Shown here: one piece after another, positions 8,836 through 17,129 of the stretch
Layout of the letters: each line of letters starts with the position of its first letter
Numbering within the stretch: position 1 is the stretch's first letter
From: an uncultured Aquimarina sp.
GTDB taxonomy: Bacteria > Bacteroidota > Bacteroidia > Flavobacteriales > Flavobacteriaceae
NCBI RefSeq assembly: GCF_947492405.1
Contig: NZ_CANLMP010000003.1
Span: 653,339-717,338, forward strand
DNA: 64,000 nt
Reading direction: 5' to 3'
Notes under the pieces: model-generated
Database searches by the model: none
Told to the model about the DNA's origin: nothing
What the model saw: only the letters and a program-made list of their open reading frames with translations
Program-made: the position numbers and the translations under genes

Positions 8836-9792
8836 TTACAAATGACAATCTTTCATAGATTCATAATAGTTGCGATACTCATCATAGCTTACTTTTTTCC
8901 TGCCTTTTTCTAACACAATTGTATCCTGATTAGAGAATTCTGAAAAAGGAACTGTTTTTTTAGGAAAACCTTCTATAACTATTTCAAAATAACTGTTTGG
9001 TGTAATGTTATTGGTATCAATTTCTATGCTAAATTTACCATCATAATCTGAAAAAGCGTATGAACAAGAAGTATCAGATAATTGCAATTTTACGACAGCA
9101 ATGGGTACAATAGATCCATCTGGTTTATGAATGTTACCTTCGATTGTTTGTATTCTGGTTGTGATATCAGGAGTAGTAGAGGTTAACGCAGTACTTGTAT
9201 CTTCTCCTTCTGTTTTTATATTTCCAGAAAGATCTTCGATTGTCCAATTATCAAGTTTTTCACCTTTTTTATAAGCTCCTTTCACAATAACACCAGATGC
9301 ATCTTGACGCCAATAATCACCGTGCTTTTTCCCATTCTTGTAGTTAACCTTTTCTTTGGATCCCCCTTTTGTGATATACCATAAACCTTGTTTTTGCCCT
9401 TTTTCATAATTTCCTTCCTCGCTAAAAGTAAATCCATTGTCCGAATTATAATAATAACCATTTCTTTGATCATCCTCATAATTCTCTATTGTTGATAAAT
9501 CTAAAGACCCTTTTTTTCTAAAAATCAGAAAATGTAGCCATTCTCCGTGCTTTTTACCTTTTCTATATTCAATTTTATGAATACCTATTAGTTCTTTGTC
9601 TTTAAATTCTCGTACATAATATTTTCCATTAAGCTCATTCTCTTGATTGATTTCAATTAGCTCGTTATATTCATCATTAGTAAGTTGTATATATCCTCCT
9701 TCAATAGGAGATTGTCCTTTCATAACAAAAGAAAAAAGCAATGATAAGATCAATATGATTGGACTATGTCTCTTTATTTTAATATGTAGCAT
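8836..9792 (-). CDS. Secreted MORN-repeat protein with carboxypeptidase-regulatory-like domain
   Basis: 318 residues. The N-terminus HSPIILILSLLFSFVMKGQSP is a signal peptide. Residues ~35-200 carry MORN/YwqK-like units (GKKHGEWLHF, NGYYYNSD, KQGLWYITK, KKHGDYWRQDA, GEKLDNWTI). Residues ~220-300 (TIEGNIHKPDGSIVPIAVVKLQL, YAFSDYDGKFSIEID, YFEIVIEGF) look like a CarboxypepD_reg-like beta-sandwich of the kind found at the start of TonB receptors. It is the second YwqK-like protein in the window. It stands alone, with no partner in the same direction. The function is unknown; an extracytoplasmic binding or structural role is likely. Confidence 0.75.
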   Translation of the reverse strand: MLHIKIKRHSPIILILSLLFSFVMKGQSPIEGGYIQLTNDEYNELIEINQENELNGKYYVREFKDKELIGIHKIEYRKGKKHGEWLHFLIFRKKGSLDLSTIENYEDDQRNGYYYNSDNGFTFSEEGNYEKGQKQGLWYITKGGSKEKVNYKNGKKHGDYWRQDASGVIVKGAYKKGEKLDNWTIEDLSGNIKTEGEDTSTALTSTTPDITTRIQTIEGNIHKPDGSIVPIAVVKLQLSDTSCSYAFSDYDGKFSIEIDTNNITPNSYFEIVIEGFPKKTVPFSEFSNQDTIVLEKGRKKVSYDEYRNYYESMKDCHL

Positions 9793-10155
9793 TTGTGTGA
9801 TTTTTTTCCCGTGATAACGATTAAAGTTAGGTTATTTTTATTGTTTTTCAAATAGTAGTGATCAATTCACAAACTATTAGCGCTACTATTATATAACAAA
9901 TACAATACCATTTTGTTACCTTCTTTTATTTATGTGATAGAAAATTAAAGATGTATATATGGAATTGTTAATTTATAAAGTCAATTATTTGTTTAGTGGG
10001 GTGCTTTTTATTTAATAAAAGATCAATGGTATTACCATAACCAATATAAATTTTTTATTCGTAGCTTTACCATTAACGAATATATGCCTAATTTTTAAAA
10101 CTCACATTTGGCATCATCTTTGTAAATCAATAAATAATTAATTTAAATTTTAACA
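9793..10155. other. Intergenic region between divergent MORN and cold-shock genes
   Basis: 363 bp that must hold both divergent promoters. TCATCTTTG near 10112-10120, about 35 bp before the cold-shock ATG, resembles a TAnnTTTG -7 element. The leader that would result (about 30 nt, ending AATTTAAATTTTAACA) is A/T-only and unstructured. No small gene or strong hairpin was seen. Confidence 0.35.
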
Positions 10156-10347
10156 ATGAACAAAGGAACAGTAAAATTCTTCAATGACGCCAAAGGATTT
10201 GGATTCATAACGGAAGAAGGTTCAAACAAAGAACATTTTGTACACATTTCAGGATTAGTAGACGAAATTCGTGAAGGCGATGCAGTTGAATTTGATCTAC
10301 AAGAAGGTAAAAAGGGTTTAAACGCAGTAAATGTAAAAGTAATTTAA
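10156..10347 (+). CDS. Cold-shock domain protein (CspA family)
   Basis: A 63-residue single cold-shock domain that binds single-stranded RNA and DNA as an RNA chaperone. RNP1 is KGFGFIT (about residues 13-19) and RNP2 is HFVHIS (about 27-32, with His where VFVHFS is usual). KGTVKFFNDAKGFGF is the standard start of the family, and AVEFDLQEGKKGLNAVNVKV is the usual last strand. It is monocistronic, with its own intrinsic terminator 30 bp downstream. Whether it is induced by cold or constitutive cannot be read from the sequence. Confidence 0.95.
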   Translation: MNKGTVKFFNDAKGFGFITEEGSNKEHFVHISGLVDEIREGDAVEFDLQEGKKGLNAVNVKVI

Positions 10348-10376
10348 TATATACTACATAACTTTTTTAATAGATG

Positions 10377-10403
10377 AGCCTATCAATTTTGATAGGCTTT
10401 TTT
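10377..10403 (+). terminator. Intrinsic terminator after the cold-shock gene
   Basis: AGCCTATCAA (10377-10386) pairs perfectly with TTGATAGGCT (10389-10398) around a two-base loop and runs into six T residues. Confidence 0.9.
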
Positions 10404-10595
10404 AATGGGTTATGTTATGGAATATTTACATTTAATCATTGTAGGTGATTCTGAATTATTATAAAACACCATACTTTATTTGATGTTTAATGGTTGATAA
10501 ACAAGTGGTTATTGTTTATTTGTTCGTTTTTTTAGAAGGATGGTGTAACAATTTGTAATCCTTTGCGTCAAAGGGGAAATCAAAAACAAAACATC

Positions 10596-11435
10596 ATGAG
10601 AAATTTAAAAATCACCTTTGTATTACTTGTAATTGTTAATCTGGCTTTTAGTCAAGCCCCTGCAATCACCATAGAAATATCGGGAAATGGAAGTCCTGTT
10701 TTATTTTTACCAGGTTTTACCAATCCTGGATCAATTTGGGATGAGACTGTTGCTAATTTACAGGGTGACCAACAATATTACGTAGTATCATATGCTGGAT
10801 TTGATGGTAAAGCACCTATAGAGATGCCATGGTATGATACAATTAAGAAAGAATTGGTTGACTATATTAAAGAAAAAAAACTAACGGATGTTACCATTAT
10901 TGGTCATAGTATGGGAGGAAATCTAGCAGTAGATATTGCTGCTATTTTACCTGATACGATAAAAGGTCTAGTACTTGTAGATTCGATTCCTTGTATGCGT
11001 GAATTAATGATGCCAGGCGTTCCAGAAAGTCAAATTCAGTATGAAAGTCCATATAATAAACAGATGCTGGCAATGAATGATGATCAGTTTAAACAAACTG
11101 CTATGATGATGGCTCAAAACATGACTAATAAAAAGGATAAAGTTGATACTTTGCTTAATTGGATACTAAAAGCAGATCGAAAAACATATGTGTACGGATA
11201 TACGGATCTTTTAAAATTGGACCTTAGAGAGGTGTTAAATAAAATTACTGCAAAAACTTTAATTTTAGGAACAGCTTTTCCTACTATCGAAATGGCAAAA
11301 ACAAATTACGAAAAACAATATGCTGCCCTATCTGATAAGACCATAGAGATGATACCCGACAGTAAGCACTTTATTATGTTTGATCAACCAGAATTATTTT
11401 ATGAAAAAGTAAATGCTTTCTTGATCAATGAGTAA
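10596..11435 (+). CDS. Secreted alpha/beta hydrolase
   Basis: 279 residues from the ATG at 10596. The N-terminus MRNLKITFVLLVIVNLAFSQAP is a signal peptide, so the upstream TTG at 10563 is rejected because it would put 11 charged residues before it. LFLPGFTNPGSIWDE carries the oxyanion-hole region, GHSMGGNLAVDIA (about residue 105) the nucleophile elbow serine, and the final SKHFIMFDQPELF the catalytic histidine; the acid is probably the Asp of DLLKLDLREVL or a nearby residue. The substrate is unknown. The stop overlaps the start of the ECF sigma gene by 8 bp, an unusual tight coupling of an exported hydrolase with a sigma factor. Confidence 0.85.
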   Translation: MRNLKITFVLLVIVNLAFSQAPAITIEISGNGSPVLFLPGFTNPGSIWDETVANLQGDQQYYVVSYAGFDGKAPIEMPWYDTIKKELVDYIKEKKLTDVTIIGHSMGGNLAVDIAAILPDTIKGLVLVDSIPCMRELMMPGVPESQIQYESPYNKQMLAMNDDQFKQTAMMMAQNMTNKKDKVDTLLNWILKADRKTYVYGYTDLLKLDLREVLNKITAKTLILGTAFPTIEMAKTNYEKQYAALSDKTIEMIPDSKHFIMFDQPELFYEKVNAFLINE

Positions 11436-11922
11436 GAAGAACCAGCAACTTTTCGAAACAATCTACAAGGAATGCTATCCAATGGTATTACAAATGTGTC
11501 TGGGATATATGAAAGGAGATACTGATTTAGCCAATGATTTATCTCAAGAAGTATTCATCAATATATGGAATGCAATGGGAGGCTTTATGGGTAAATCCAG
11601 TCATAAAACCTGGGTATATCGGATCACAGTAAATACTTGTCTACAGCATATCAGAAAAGAACAAAAGAATAAAAAAGTATCTATAGAAAAAGTTGAATAT
11701 GCTCTGGCAGAAGAACCTTCAGAGCTAACTTCAGACCAAAATAGGAGCCTTTATCTTGCTATAGGTGCCTTAGAAAAAGTAGATAGATTATTAATTATGA
11801 TGGTTTTAGATGGACAGGATTATGATACTATATCAGAAATTATGGGAATAAAACCGACGAATGTAAGAGTAAAGATCCATAGGATTAAAAAAAGACTTAA
11901 AAAAATATTAGATCATGAGTAA
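11428..11922 (+). CDS. ECF-type RNA polymerase sigma factor
   Basis: 164 residues with region 2 (CYPMVLQMCLGYMKGD, LANDLSQEVFINIWNAM, TWVYRITVNTCLQHIRK) and a region 4 helix-turn-helix (YDTISEIMGIKPTNVRVKIHRIKKRLKKIL). It lies between the hydrolase gene (8 bp overlap) and a membrane protein gene (8 bp overlap), so all three are translationally coupled. The downstream membrane protein sits where an anti-sigma factor is expected. No target promoter can be assigned. Confidence 0.93.
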   Translation: MSKKNQQLFETIYKECYPMVLQMCLGYMKGDTDLANDLSQEVFINIWNAMGGFMGKSSHKTWVYRITVNTCLQHIRKEQKNKKVSIEKVEYALAEEPSELTSDQNRSLYLAIGALEKVDRLLIMMVLDGQDYDTISEIMGIKPTNVRVKIHRIKKRLKKILDHE

Positions 11923-12517
11923 CGAATTTGAAGCATTGCAGAATCAATGGCAAACAGATAAAAGCAGTATTGAGAGTAGATCATATGATATGGAAGCCCT
12001 TTTATTATCAATAAGAAAAAAGAAAAGCTGGAGTACACGTTTTCATTATGGAAATATCTTAGTTTTATCCATAGTTTTGATTGGAATCACCGCTTTTTTC
12101 TATTTTGTAGCGCCTGTACAAGAGGTATTGAGCAGAGTAGGAGTAGGACTAATGATAGGTGGATTATTAATGAGAATTATTATAGAGATCATTAGTGTGT
12201 CTAAAGCAAAAAAAATCAATGTGGTGGATGATGCATTACAGACAACGAATGATACGATTAGTTTTTATGATTTCAGAAAAACCATTCATGGACCCATAAC
12301 TATTGGAATCATAGGTTTATATACGATAGGTTTTTATATGATAACTCCAGAGTTTAGTTTGTATTTTGAGACTTGGCAACTGATTTTAATAGATGTTTCA
12401 TACATTATCGGTGCAATCATTCCTTTTATGGCGGTTCGAAAAAATATTAAGAAAGAAATAAAGATTTTATCAGAAATCATCGAGTTAAAAAAGAAGATAA
12501 CCGAAGAAGGCATATAA
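11915..12517 (+). CDS. Membrane protein, probable anti-sigma partner of the ECF factor
   Basis: 200 residues with a soluble N-terminus of about 45 residues (MSNEFEALQNQWQTDKSS, YDMEALLLSIRKKKSW) followed by four hydrophobic segments near 48-66, 75-92, 125-143 and 152-170 and a charged C-terminal helix. No zinc-binding anti-sigma motif (HxxxCxxC) is present. The role as an anti-sigma factor is inferred only from the 8-bp overlap with the sigma gene and the short cytoplasmic N-terminal domain. A plain membrane protein of the same operon is the alternative. Confidence 0.55.
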   Translation: MSNEFEALQNQWQTDKSSIESRSYDMEALLLSIRKKKSWSTRFHYGNILVLSIVLIGITAFFYFVAPVQEVLSRVGVGLMIGGLLMRIIIEIISVSKAKKINVVDDALQTTNDTISFYDFRKTIHGPITIGIIGLYTIGFYMITPEFSLYFETWQLILIDVSYIIGAIIPFMAVRKNIKKEIKILSEIIELKKKITEEGI

Positions 12518-12530
12518 TGAAAATAATACA

Positions 12531-13613
12531 CTAATTGATAAGATATATTAATCTACCATCCATATGGTCGGCAACTTTACCATAGGCTATTAGAGACGCG
12601 CCAATGGTCCAGCGTTTAGAGGATCCAATGCTGTACCAAAAAGAATATCGCTGATATAACCAATTTTCTTGAATATTCTTAGGACGTGTTAGGTAAAAAC
12701 CAAACTGTTGTAAAAAATAAAAATCACCAATAGAGAAATGGTGCCCGGCAGTAATGGCTGAGGAAAAAGCGGAATCATTAATTCCTTGCTTTCTTGCAAT
12801 TTCTCGGTCAGAGTAATCATACCAAAATTCTATACCAGTATTTAAACCATTGATACCAGATACTGGTTTTAGAATTCCACCCATAAACCCAATCAAAAGA
12901 TGATTACTGGCTTCAGCATCTCTATCAGATGATCTCAGACTAGCAAATGTGCCCATATAATAATCAAATGAAGTGTCATAAGAGCGTAAGGATTTGGGTT
13001 TACGTTTTAGTGGGGTATTGTTGATTATTTTGTCAACACCAATAGAAAGTGTCGGAAAGTTCATCCCCTTATTAGGTTGCTTTTGGCCTCCGTTAGAAAT
13101 GTGATTATAGTTCGCAGATAAATTTATAGAATAACCATCACTAATATGGTAATTAAGATTAAGAGACAAAGCTAGATAAAAGCTAAAATGAGTGCTAAAT
13201 AATACGTTCTCGGGGTTTGTTTCTTCATCAAATTTTTTATTAAGATAAGTACCTCCTATAGAACCTCTTAGAGAAAATTTTAAAGGACCTCGGTATGTAA
13301 AATAAGGTTCTACAAAGTAAATCAAGTTATAAGAACTACCTAGTACATCAGGATTGTTGTAATTATAATAGGCAAAAGAAAAGCCTGACCTACCATAGCA
13401 AAAACAGGTTTTCCAAGCCTTATCGCTCGTTTTTAGCCAACTATACTCTAGTTGTATTCCGTAAGGATTCGTTTGCGAAATAGATTTTAATTCAGGTGAA
13501 TGCGCTAAAATAAAACCATAATGCGATTTTACACCATAAAAAGTAGGATTCGATTGAGCCCAAAATGGAGCATATCCTAATATTAGTGCTAATAATAAAG
13601 TTGCCTTTTTCAT
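12531..13613 (-). CDS. Acyloxyacyl hydrolase / PagL-like lipid A deacylase
   Basis: 360 residues with signal peptide MKKATLLLALILGYAPFWAQS and alternating beta-strand patterns of an outer-membrane barrel. The segment YNHISNGGQKQPNKGMN (about residues 167-183) matches the PagL signature in which His and Ser of H-x-S-N are catalytic, and is followed by a PN-G-N turn. PagL removes the 3-O acyl chain of lipid A and is about 170 residues. This protein is twice as long, as in the Bacteroidota acyloxyacyl-hydrolase annotation, with a second C-terminal barrel-like half. It is convergent with the sigma operon and 13 bp from its end. Lipid A remodelling is inferred from the motif alone. Confidence 0.7.
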   Translation of the reverse strand: MKKATLLLALILGYAPFWAQSNPTFYGVKSHYGFILAHSPELKSISQTNPYGIQLEYSWLKTSDKAWKTCFCYGRSGFSFAYYNYNNPDVLGSSYNLIYFVEPYFTYRGPLKFSLRGSIGGTYLNKKFDEETNPENVLFSTHFSFYLALSLNLNYHISDGYSINLSANYNHISNGGQKQPNKGMNFPTLSIGVDKIINNTPLKRKPKSLRSYDTSFDYYMGTFASLRSSDRDAEASNHLLIGFMGGILKPVSGINGLNTGIEFWYDYSDREIARKQGINDSAFSSAITAGHHFSIGDFYFLQQFGFYLTRPKNIQENWLYQRYSFWYSIGSSKRWTIGASLIAYGKVADHMDGRLIYLIN

Positions 13614-13775
13614 TGCAAATCAGTGTCTTATTAAATTTACTGAAAATTAAATTAAGAGAAATGAAATCTTAAATAAATTAGAATTTTAGGTAAGCTTGCG
13701 ACTTCTTTCCAAAATCAATATACTCCTTGAAAATTATTAGTACATTAGAGGGAATCAATAGTATATAACTACATT

Positions 13776-14528
13776 TTGGAACAAATCAGAACCATAGATG
13801 ATGTCATCGTTTCTTTAGATAATATTATTCTGAAATCACAAACTAATAATGATCCACTAGGATATTTTGCTGCATTGTATAGAAGAGTAACCTTAAAAGT
13901 CAAGGAAGGTATAGAGAATAATTTTTTTGATGATGGTCCCAGAATGGAAAAGCTGGATGTGATTTTTGCTAGTAGGTATCTAGATGCATATTTTGATTAT
14001 CAGGAAAACAAACCAGTAACAGATTCTTGGGAAATAGCTTTTAATATCTCTAAAGACTATTGGCCAATAGTATTACAGCATCTATTAGTTGGGATAAACG
14101 CACATATTAATTTAGATTTGGGTATTGCAGCGGCAGAAGTTTCCAGAGGAAAAAATATAGAAGATCTTAAAGGAGATTTTGATAAAATCAATGAGATACT
14201 TTCATCCTTAGTAACAGAAGTTGAGAGTGATTTGGCTAATATTTGGCCAACACTAAAAAAGATTCTAAAATTCACTAATAAAGTAGATAACTTTCTTGTG
14301 GATTTTAGTATGGAATTAGCTAGAGATGGAGCCTGGAAATTTGCTAAAGAAGTAGCTGCGACTACAAATGATGAATTAAAAGTGATCATTGAACAAAGAG
14401 ATCAAAAAGTAGCACAAAAAGTTTCGATAATTACTAATCCAGGATTTATCGCAAGAATCGTACTAGGGATTATAAGGATAAGTGAACGCGGAGCTGTTTC
14501 GGCAAAAATTCAGGAATTGTTACATTGA
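13776..14528 (+). CDS. DUF5995 family protein
   Basis: 250 residues without signal peptide or membrane segments. The sequence matches the DUF5995 pattern: Y-F-A-x-L-Y-R-R near the N-terminus, F-D-x-G-P-R-M-E-K-L-D, and W-x-I-x-L-Q-H-L-L-x-G-I-N-A-H-I-N-L-D-L-G in the middle. The His and Asp residues in that last motif are the most striking conserved polar positions, but no reaction is known to me. The TTG at 13776 is used because the conserved block begins about 25 residues later and no ATG fits. The gene overlaps the next by 4 bp and is probably co-transcribed with the cytosine deaminase gene. Confidence 0.75.
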   Translation: MEQIRTIDDVIVSLDNIILKSQTNNDPLGYFAALYRRVTLKVKEGIENNFFDDGPRMEKLDVIFASRYLDAYFDYQENKPVTDSWEIAFNISKDYWPIVLQHLLVGINAHINLDLGIAAAEVSRGKNIEDLKGDFDKINEILSSLVTEVESDLANIWPTLKKILKFTNKVDNFLVDFSMELARDGAWKFAKEVAATTNDELKVIIEQRDQKVAQKVSIITNPGFIARIVLGIIRISERGAVSAKIQELLH

Positions 14529-14785
14529 ATAAGCTTATGAAAAATGAAAATTTTGCTGTATTCAAATTATTAATAGAGTGCTTAGAAAATAAAATGTATT
14601 CTTCACTTGAAATTAAACAAATAGGAATTAAATATTATTTGATTATCCACCATGAAACGTTTTCCAAGACTTATATCGATCGTTTTGGGAAACGAAAGGA
14701 GTATACTCATATATGGCAAATGACGAATTGGTTAGAAGAAGCTTTTAACATTAATAAAGAAGAATTAAAAATTCCCAAATATTAA
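14525..14785 (+). CDS. Small hypothetical protein
   Basis: 86 residues from a TTG that overlaps the preceding stop; an ATG at 14537 would give 82 residues. It is a mixed alpha/beta protein, rich in Lys, Tyr and Ile (KIYLIIHHETFSKTYIDR-type strands), without Cys pairs or hydrophobic segments. I recognise no family. It sits 4 bp before the cytosine deaminase gene and behind DUF5995, which suggests one operon. Confidence 0.6.
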   Translation: MNKLMKNENFAVFKLLIECLENKMYSSLEIKQIGIKYYLIIHHETFSKTYIDRFGKRKEYTHIWQMTNWLEEAFNINKEELKIPKY

Positions 14786-14789
14786 ACGT

Positions 14790-15227
14790 ATGGATAAATT
14801 TATGCTAGCTACAATAGAAGAAGCAAAAAAAGGACTAAAAGAAGGGGGCGTACCTATTGGATCAGTCATTGTATACCGAGATAAGATCTTGGGCAGAGGA
14901 CATAATAAAAGGATTCAAGAAGGAAGTGTAGTACTTCATGGAGAAATGGATGCGCTTGAAAATGCAGGTAGACAACCTGCTTCTGTTTATAAAGAATGTA
15001 CTTTATATACGACATTGTCACCCTGTTCTATGTGCACTGGAGCTATATTGCTATACGGAATCCCTAAAGTTGTTATTGGTGAAAACGAAACGTTTTTGGG
15101 ATCTGAAGCTCTTTTAAAAGAAAATGGAGTAGAGGTGATTGTTCTTGATAATAAGGAGTGCAAAGATTTAATGAATACTTTTATAAAAAATAAACCTGAA
15201 ATCTGGAATGAAGATATCGGGGAGTAA
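14790..15227 (+). CDS. Cytosine deaminase of the yeast Fcy1 type
   Basis: 145 residues. The zinc motif HGEMDALEN (His ligand, Glu proton shuttle) and LSPCSMCTGAILLYGIPKVV (Cys ligands) are intact. Similarity to yeast cytosine deaminase Fcy1 is unusually detailed: KEGGVPIGSVIV, LGRGHNKRIQEGS, LHGE, TLYTTLSPC.MCTGAI, YGIP, VVGEN-like IGEN, and the terminal W-x-EDIGE, which in the yeast enzyme closes the active site. The likely reaction is cytosine to uracil in the cytoplasm. Typical bacterial CodA is a larger, unrelated amidohydrolase, so this is the fungal-type solution in a bacterium. It forms an operon with the two genes upstream. Confidence 0.85.
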   Translation: MDKFMLATIEEAKKGLKEGGVPIGSVIVYRDKILGRGHNKRIQEGSVVLHGEMDALENAGRQPASVYKECTLYTTLSPCSMCTGAILLYGIPKVVIGENETFLGSEALLKENGVEVIVLDNKECKDLMNTFIKNKPEIWNEDIGE

Positions 15228-15446
15228 ATAAAGCATATTTAGAGTAAGATATCATCCATTTTTTTATTTTTTCTGCTCAAGTCTTTATACAGGAAATGAT
15301 ACTATTTTTTTGGTTTCAAAAATATAAATAGGACATTTCTTAATAAAAGATATAAGATATGAGTTTGATTTTGAGTGTTTTTACTATTGAAACATCTTAA
15401 AATTTTCTTATGTTTTTAAAATTTAACTAAATAAATGTGAAAAAAA

Positions 15447-15466
15447 CAACGCAAACGTTTGCGTTG
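15447..15466. promoter_or_regulatory. 20-bp perfect palindromic operator (LacI/PurR-like)
   Basis: CAACGCAAACGTTTGCGTTG is a perfect inverted repeat centred on the CG step. The core CGCAAACGTTTGCG resembles operators of LacI/GalR-family repressors such as E. coli PurR. It lies 19 bp upstream of the proposed -33 element of the GH16 gene. No T-tract follows, so it is not an intrinsic terminator. No LacI-family gene lies in the window. Confidence 0.6.
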
Positions 15467-15485
15467 CTAGAATTCTTACAAATCC

Positions 15486-15513
15486 TTGTAGGATCTTGGT
15501 TTTTGTAATTTTG
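15486..15513 (+). promoter_or_regulatory. Predicted promoter of the GH16 gene
   Basis: TTG (15486-15488), a 17-bp spacer and TAATTTTG (15506-15513) fit the Bacteroidota TTG/TAnnTTTG consensus, with slightly short spacing. It lies just downstream of the 20-bp palindrome. Confidence 0.45.
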
Positions 15514-15639
15514 ATTTTTGATTATTGTTAAAAAATTAATATTAAAATAGAATATTCAATATAGTTTAATAGCTTTATTTAACAAATTGATAAAACAGTT
15601 GGTAATTTGGTTACATAATCATTAACCAAAAATAATATT

Positions 15640-16539
15640 ATGAGAATGTTAGTCAAATCTTTTGGAGTTTTGTTATTAGTTTATCTTATATCTGCCTGTG
15701 AAACGGAAGATGTCATCCTCGAAGAATCTTCGAATGATATAGAAAGTATAGATGAATTAACTGAAAAGGCTGGGCCTTGGAGTAGACAATTTACAGATAA
15801 TTTTAATGCTAATGGTAATTTGAACAAATGGGAAAGAACGCATAATAGAGCGGATTATAATTCTAGTCGTTGTACTTACAGAAACTGGAATGCAGAAATA
15901 GCAAGTCTTGATGGGCGTAGTTGTTTGCGTTTGCAAGCTTATAAATCAGGTAATGACTCCTATGAATCTGGGCACGTAAAATCTAATTTTGATTTTCATC
16001 CAGCAAGGAATGAGGAGTATAGATTAACTGCAAGAATTAAATTAATCGCCAAAGAAGGAAATAATTATAAAGGATTTGCCGACACGTATGGTGCATGGCC
16101 AGCATTTTGGACCGTGAATGAAAGAAGTAATACGTGGCCTACCCGTGGAGAAATTGATATTATGGAAGGATATTCTTTTGGTAATTCAGCAAGATTTGCC
16201 AGTAATTTATTTTATGGTCAAAACTATTTACAAAATCAGCTAGGTACCAATGCCGAAAGAGGTTATAATGTGGGAGAAGGATGGCATACTTATCAACAAA
16301 GATGGATCAATAGAAATGGTTCAGTGACAGTTCAAATTTATGTAGATGGTAATCGTGTTGCGAACTACACCAATAGCGTAGATAACGACCTAAGGCTCGA
16401 AAATTTTAAAGATCACAATATTATATTTAATTTGAATGTAGGTTCTGATACAGGTATTTTTAATAATTCCAGAATAAATATTTTTTGGAATACTTATATG
16501 TATGTGGATTATGTTAGATTGGATAAGAGAAGTCTCTAA
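15640..16539 (+). CDS. GH16 family glycoside hydrolase lipoprotein
   Basis: 299 residues. The N-terminus LLLVYLISACETEDV is a lipoprotein signal, so the enzyme is probably tethered at the cell surface. The GH16 catalytic motif is RGEIDIMEGYSFG (about residue 168), with nucleophile Glu and acid/base Glu in E-I-D-I-M-E. WPAFWTVNE and the C-terminal NIIFNLNVGS and MYVDYVRLDK strands complete the jelly roll. Endo-hydrolysis of a beta-glucan or an algal galactan is expected; the exact substrate (laminarin, agar, porphyran or carrageenan) cannot be read. It stands alone, not in a SusCD locus, and is preceded by a possible LacI-type operator. Confidence 0.88.
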   Translation: MRMLVKSFGVLLLVYLISACETEDVILEESSNDIESIDELTEKAGPWSRQFTDNFNANGNLNKWERTHNRADYNSSRCTYRNWNAEIASLDGRSCLRLQAYKSGNDSYESGHVKSNFDFHPARNEEYRLTARIKLIAKEGNNYKGFADTYGAWPAFWTVNERSNTWPTRGEIDIMEGYSFGNSARFASNLFYGQNYLQNQLGTNAERGYNVGEGWHTYQQRWINRNGSVTVQIYVDGNRVANYTNSVDNDLRLENFKDHNIIFNLNVGSDTGIFNNSRINIFWNTYMYVDYVRLDKRSL

Positions 16540-16710
16540 AGATCAATATTGTCAAAGCTAAATTTGCTATCTCTGGCTAACATGTTGACTTATTTTAAAG
16601 CTTCAAAAAAGATTTAACCTAAATAGATATAGAATTAATCTATGTATAAAGAATGCGTAGGGCTTTTGAGAAATCTATGGAAGAATAAGGTTAGCCAACT
16701 AAATTAATTT

Positions 16711-16748
16711 AAAAAGGGTTGTCAATACTATTTAGTATTTGGCAACCC
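16711..16748 (-). terminator. Intrinsic terminator of the leftward lipoprotein gene
   Basis: GGGTTGTCAATACT (16716-16729) pairs with AGTATTTGGCAACCC (16734-16748), with one bulge. Read on the minus strand it is followed by a T-rich run (complement of 16711-16715 and beyond). It could also stop rightward transcripts of the GH16 gene. Confidence 0.75.
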
Positions 16749-16763
16749 TTTCGCGGTTGGTTA

Positions 16764-17129
16764 TTAAGGTCGCTGTATTGTTATATTCGTAGCATCACTT
16801 TCTGCACAATTATTTGTTTTTTGGGTGATAGATAATGAATCTCCTATTCCGGCATTAGATTGACCAAAAGGAGCAAAAAAACTTCCATCATTATTGGCTC
16901 TTACTGTAGTCGATATACCTACAGCATCTGTAATAGTTACAGTAGCTCCTGGTTTTACAGATCCGGCGCTGCCACTAATAGCTAATCCTCCTGCAGCGAT
17001 GGTGATCGTTGCTTTAAGATTTTCTGCATCTGGTTTTGGGCATTTTTCTTTTCCACAAGTAATTCCAAGAAATGAAATAGTAAATACAATTAAAAAATTT
17101 GTAATTCTTTTAGAATTAATGATGATCAT
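16764..17129 (-). CDS. Small Ig-like lipoprotein
   Basis: 121 residues with lipoprotein signal FLIVFTISFLGITCGKEKC. The mature part is one beta-sandwich-like domain rich in Gly, Ala, Thr and Ser (ISGSAGSVKPGATVTITDAV, TVRANNDGSFFAPFG, SLSITQKTNNCAESDATNI). This looks like a bacterial Ig-like or carboxypeptidase-regulatory-like module. Two cysteines in the mature domain, CPKP near the lipid site and NNCAE near the end, may pair. No binding partner can be named. The gene is monocistronic with its own terminator. Confidence 0.7.
   Translation of the reverse strand: MIIINSKRITNFLIVFTISFLGITCGKEKCPKPDAENLKATITIAAGGLAISGSAGSVKPGATVTITDAVGISTTVRANNDGSFFAPFGQSNAGIGDSLSITQKTNNCAESDATNITIQRP

Larger units (their letters stand above)
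15228..15639. other. 412-bp intergenic region upstream of the GH16 gene
   Basis: No gene here. It contains a perfect palindrome at 15447-15466 and a Bacteroidota-type promoter at 15486-15513. The predicted 5' leader is about 120 nt, is AT-rich and shows no further strong structure. Confidence 0.5.

Noticed and set aside
10563..10595. TTG start for the alpha/beta hydrolase
   Set aside because: It would place charged residues before a normal signal peptide that begins at the ATG at 10596.
15447..15466. Palindrome before the GH16 gene as an intrinsic terminator
   Set aside because: No T-tract follows on either strand; an operator is the better reading.
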